Assembly (NCBI GenBank): GCA_946612625.1
Contig: CAMOEW010000001.1
Coordinates: forward strand, 1-64,000
Length of the DNA stretch: 64,000 bases
Direction of reading: 5' to 3'
Origin: an uncultured Prevotella sp.
GTDB lineage: Bacteria; Bacteroidota; Bacteroidia; Bacteroidales; Bacteroidaceae
Shown here one piece after another: positions 61,388 to 64,000 of this stretch. The position numbers and the translations under genes are program-made. Below the pieces are notes generated by a model, which worked only from the letters and a program-made list of their open reading frames with translations, searched no databases and had not been told where the DNA came from. How positions within the stretch are numbered: position 1 is the stretch's first letter; the number at the start of each line of letters is the position of its first letter.

Positions 61388-62815
61388 TTATTTTATATTG
61401 TCAACAAAGTTGAACAGACGGCTCCATCTTACTCCAGACAAACCATTTCGGTCGGGATCAGAACTCCACCAGATGAAAATTGGCTTTCCTACGATGTGAT
61501 CTTCGGGCACGAAGCCCCAATAGCGCGAGTCAGCCGAGTTGTGGCGGTTGTCGCCCTGCATCCAGTAGTAGTCCATCTTGAACGTGTAGCTCTTTGCCTC
61601 TTTGCCGTTGATGAGAATCTTACCGTCGGCTATCTTCAGGTCGTTGCCTTCATACACCCTGATTGGCCGCTCATAGATGGCAATGTTGTCTTCAGTCAGC
61701 TTGATGCTCTTTCCTTTTGCCGGAATCCATACGGGTCCGTAGTTATCGCGCGTCCAGTGATAGTTGCCGTTCAACGGATAGGTCTCCTGGTCGTTGGCAT
61801 CGGTATTAATGGCAATACTCTCTACGATGTCTTTTCTTTTCGACAGTGTAGCTACGGCATGTTTTGTCAGCGGCATGTAGCCAAGAGTGTTCAGACTGGT
61901 CAGGTCTTCCATAGAGATGCCCAGCTGCTGCATCAACTCGTCGGGAATAGCCTGGCGCAACTTCACATAGTATGTATATTGCACGTTGTCAGGCTCCTTG
62001 TTTGCCTTGCCGTCGAGATACACTATACGATTCTTTATCTGTAGTGTCTGGCCGGGCAGTCCGACGCAACGTTTCACGTAGTTCTCCCTGCGGTCGGCAG
62101 GGCGGGTGGTAACTTCGCCATACTCCAGCTGGTTCTGCCTGATATATGTGCGTCCCAACGAGTATATCTGCTCAAAAAACCTCCTGCGCTCGCCTGCTGA
62201 GAGCGAGTCGGGGTTGGGGTGTTCCTGCCACACCTGATAGCCAATGCCATAACACAGCTGATAGTAGTCGTAGGCCTGGTAGCGCGGCGCCGAGCATAGC
62301 GTGTCGCCAGCAGGGAAGTTGAACACTACGATGTCGTTCAGCTCGACCTTGCCCAGTCCCTTCACCCTTCGGTATTCCCATTGCGGCCACTCTATATAGC
62401 TCTTGCATTCTATCACCGGCAGTGTGTGCTGGGTCAGCGGCATGGTCAATGGTGTTTGCGGTATGCGCGGACCGTAGCTCACTTTCGACACAAACAGGTA
62501 GTCGCCGGTGAGCAGCGACTTTTCGAGCGACGACGATGGGATGACGTAGTTCTGGAAAAAGAACAGGTTGATGAAATATACCGCCACGAGTGCAAAAACA
62601 AGCGCATCGACCCACGACATCACGAACTTCACGGGGCGCTCGGCATCCTTCCACCACTGCCACTTGATTTTCTTTGTGATATACACGTCGTAGATGAACG
62701 GAACGACGATGAGTCCCAACCAACTCTTGAGCCAATACAGGAACAATAGGTATAGTACGATTACGATGATGAACTTTGCCCACTGCTTCTTCATATTCAG
62801 TTCCTTCTCTTTCAT
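61388..62815 (-). CDS. lepB: Signal peptidase I
   Basis: A membrane serine-lysine peptidase that cleaves signal peptides. Two to three N-terminal hydrophobic segments precede S96 in VIPSSSLEKSLL (nucleophile) and K248 in NYVKRCVGLPGQ (general base), with the closing QGDNRHNSADSRYWGFV box. At 475 aa it is far longer than the E. coli enzyme. The extra residues lie between the Ser and Lys boxes and before the last box, as in other Bacteroidota. The start overlaps the dapB stop by four bases. Confidence 0.94.
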   Translation of the reverse strand: MKEKELNMKKQWAKFIIVIVLYLLFLYWLKSWLGLIVVPFIYDVYITKKIKWQWWKDAERPVKFVMSWVDALVFALVAVYFINLFFFQNYVIPSSSLEKSLLTGDYLFVSKVSYGPRIPQTPLTMPLTQHTLPVIECKSYIEWPQWEYRRVKGLGKVELNDIVVFNFPAGDTLCSAPRYQAYDYYQLCYGIGYQVWQEHPNPDSLSAGERRRFFEQIYSLGRTYIRQNQLEYGEVTTRPADRRENYVKRCVGLPGQTLQIKNRIVYLDGKANKEPDNVQYTYYVKLRQAIPDELMQQLGISMEDLTSLNTLGYMPLTKHAVATLSKRKDIVESIAINTDANDQETYPLNGNYHWTRDNYGPVWIPAKGKSIKLTEDNIAIYERPIRVYEGNDLKIADGKILINGKEAKSYTFKMDYYWMQGDNRHNSADSRYWGFVPEDHIVGKPIFIWWSSDPDRNGLSGVRWSRLFNFVDNIK

Positions 62816-63546
62816 ATTGCAAAATCTGAAAACATGTCTGAAATAGTAAGCAGTCCGCTGTGCTCCTTAGTATATTCGGCAGCAAGCACTGCTCCGAGCG
62901 CAAATCCACGGCGTGAGTGGGCATCATGGGTGATGGTGATGCAGTCGGCGTCAGAGTCGTAGCGCACAGTATGAATTCCCGGCACTTCGCCACGGCGCAG
63001 CGAATCTATTCTAAGCATCGAGGCATCATACGGACTGTTGTCCTGACCCTTTACCCAACCGGTCTTCCGGTCAAGGTTGGCTATAATATCCTCGCCAAGC
63101 GTGATTGCCGTGCCGCTTGGAGCGTCGATTTTATGGATGTGATGAGTTTCCTCCATGTGTACGTCGTACTGGTCGAAGTCATTCATAATCTTAGCCAGGT
63201 ATCTGTTGACGGCAGAGAATATAGCTACGCCTATGCTGAAGTTGCTTGCCCAGAACAGTGTGTTTCCTTCGCTTATCAGCCGCTCGACATCCTCCTTGTG
63301 GTCTTTCATCCATCCTGTGCTTCCGCTTACCACCTTCACTCCCTTGCTGAATGCTTTCAGGAAGTTAGCGTAGGCCGCCTGCGGTGCCGTGAACTCGATA
63401 GCCACGTCGGCACTCGCGAAAGCCTCGCTCTCGAAGTCCTGCTGGTTATCAATATCTATTATACTTACGATTTCATGGCCACGGGCGATGGCTATCTGTT
63501 CTATCATCTTCCCCATTTTGCCGTAGCCGATTAATGCTATCTTCAT
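62812..63546 (-). CDS. dapB: 4-hydroxy-tetrahydrodipicolinate reductase
   Basis: NAD(P)H-dependent step of the diaminopimelate/lysine pathway. IGYGKMGKMIEQIA is the nucleotide site, GSTGW the loop over it, and EETHHIHKIDAPSGTA holds the catalytic His and Lys. The length of 244 aa is normal for the short form. It is the first gene of the dapB-lepB-WbqC run and has a good promoter. Confidence 0.95.
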   Translation of the reverse strand: MKIALIGYGKMGKMIEQIAIARGHEIVSIIDIDNQQDFESEAFASADVAIEFTAPQAAYANFLKAFSKGVKVVSGSTGWMKDHKEDVERLISEGNTLFWASNFSIGVAIFSAVNRYLAKIMNDFDQYDVHMEETHHIHKIDAPSGTAITLGEDIIANLDRKTGWVKGQDNSPYDASMLRIDSLRRGEVPGIHTVRYDSDADCITITHDAHSRRGFALGAVLAAEYTKEHSGLLTISDMFSDFAI

Positions 63547-63569
63547 TATCTATATATTAAAAAACGACG

Positions 63570-63600
63570 CAAAGGTACAGTAAAATACGGAAAAATCAAA
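63570..63600 (-). promoter_or_regulatory. Predicted dapB promoter
   Basis: On the minus strand TTTG (63,600-63,597) and TACCTTTG (63,577-63,570) are 19 bp apart, 23 nt before the dapB ATG. Confidence 0.65.
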
Positions 63601-63690
63601 ATTATTAGTGATTTATTTTGATTATGGACAATGTTCAGACAGACTTTTCCACATTATTTCTCGTTTTTCCTATAACGGTATATCAGAATT

Positions 63691-63808
63691 CGCGTCGTTC
63701 CAGACGACGGCATTTCCGCAGTTTCAGAATTCGTGTCGTTCCTGACGACAGCATTTCCGCAATTTCAGAATTCCCATCGTTCCTGACGACAGCATTTCCG
63801 CGATTTTA
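63691..63808 (+). repeat. 41-bp tandem repeat array 3 (three units)
   Basis: Units start at 63,691, 63,732 and 63,773, with the same 41-bp period and the same orientation as array 1. Unit 2 has TGTCG-(7 nt)-CGACA where array 1 has CGTCG-(7 nt)-CGACG, a paired change that keeps the small stem. Confidence 0.9.
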
Positions 63809-63830
63809 GATAAACTTTTCACTTCGCTTT

Positions 63831-63862
63831 TTTGGTTTGTTCACATAATTATCGTACCTTTG
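63831..63862 (+). promoter_or_regulatory. Predicted promoter of the aldo/keto reductase gene
   Basis: TTTG at 63,831-63,834 and TACCTTTG at 63,855-63,862 are 20 bp apart, 24 nt before the ATG. Confidence 0.6.
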
Positions 63863-63886
63863 TGCTCAAAACAAAACCATGAAGAT

Positions 63887-64000
63887 ATGGAAAAATATTT
63901 TGCTGACGAGCTCCGCTACGACGGAGGAATGGAATATAAGCGCTGCGGACGCACAGGGGTATTGCTGCCCAAGGTATCATTGGGATTCTGGCATAATTTC
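63887..64000 (+). CDS. Aldo/keto reductase, 5' part only
   Basis: The first 38 codons are in the window. EYKRCGRTGVLLPKVSLGFWHNF matches the N-terminus of aldo/keto reductases of the YghZ / L-glyceraldehyde-3-phosphate reductase kind. The start is ATG 63,887. Another ATG at 63,879 is in a different frame. The gene runs off the right edge. Confidence 0.85.
   Translation, partial: MEKYFADELRYDGGMEYKRCGRTGVLLPKVSLGFWHNF

Larger units (their letters stand above)
63547..63886. other. Divergent intergenic region dapB / aldo-keto reductase
   Basis: It holds the dapB promoter, 41-bp array 3 and the promoter of the last gene. The ORF spanning the array is only the repeat read through (RRHFRSFRIRVVPDD). 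Confidence 0.8.

Noticed and set aside
63618..63809. Small plus-strand ORF before the aldo/keto reductase
   Set aside because: Its second half is only the 41-bp repeat, and it overlaps the promoter region of the reductase.

Overview
The window looks like a chromosomal segment of a plant-fibre-degrading gut or rumen Bacteroidota bacterium, most likely of the Prevotella group. The reasons are: promoters of the TTTG / TAnnTTTG type with almost no Shine-Dalgarno sequences; C-terminal tails of the type IX secretion kind (YDLNGR...GLYIINGKK...); Bacteroidota-only families (S46 peptidase, DUF4831, DUF2851, Oar-like TonB receptor); the gene order hpt-adk-obgE; and a GH10-CE1 fusion and a CE6-CE1 fusion of the kinds described from Prevotella ruminicola 23. 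These assignments rest on reading motifs, not on a database search.

Region 1 (1-31,140) is a block of 14 plus-strand genes for complex arabinoxylan breakdown: GH43, GH30, GH43-CBM6-GH43-CBM6, CE6-CE1, GH51, GH95, GH127, GH97-DUF3237, GH98 with accessory domains, an SGNH esterase, a CotH-family protein, GH10-CE1, a second GH97 and GH115. GH10, GH30 and GH98 would cut the backbone. GH43, GH51 and GH127 would remove arabinose, GH95 L-galactose or L-fucose, GH97 alpha-galactose, GH115 methyl-glucuronic acid, and CE1, CE6 and SGNH acetyl or feruloyl esters. No SusC/SusD pair, inner-membrane transporter or dedicated regulator lies in the block, so import and control must be encoded elsewhere. The block is bracketed by two arrays of a 41-bp repeat in opposite orientation (141-304 and 30,950-31,113).

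Region 2 (31,200-49,360) is mostly housekeeping. rbfA and a LolE-type permease are on the plus strand. They face a minus-strand run hpt-adk-obgE-M23 peptidase-Oar-like TonB receptor-ion channel. A tightly packed plus-strand run follows: nnr-DUF4831-DUF2851-thioesterase-dprA-dusB-membrane-bound AraC regulator. That regulator has the periplasmic sensor of a hybrid two-component system but no kinase or receiver.

Region 3 (49,400-51,600) is decayed: a secreted SGNH esterase gene broken by a frameshift and an amber codon, followed by the orphan 3' end of another secreted protein gene.

Region 4 (51,600-64,000) holds an M16 peptidase, a PfkB sugar kinase, a flavodiiron protein, a LOG-family protein, a Wzx-like flippase, an S46 dipeptidyl peptidase, a two-lobed aspartyl protease with PDZ domain, a WbqC-like protein, signal peptidase I, dapB, a third 41-bp array and the start of an aldo/keto reductase gene.

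The most notable items are the 41-bp repeat arrays and their placement, a signal-peptide-coding segment shared at DNA level by five unrelated secreted proteins, an esterase-module swap between two multidomain enzymes, the kinase-less membrane regulator, and the CotH protein inside a xylan cluster. No insertion sequence, CRISPR array, tRNA or rRNA was recognised.
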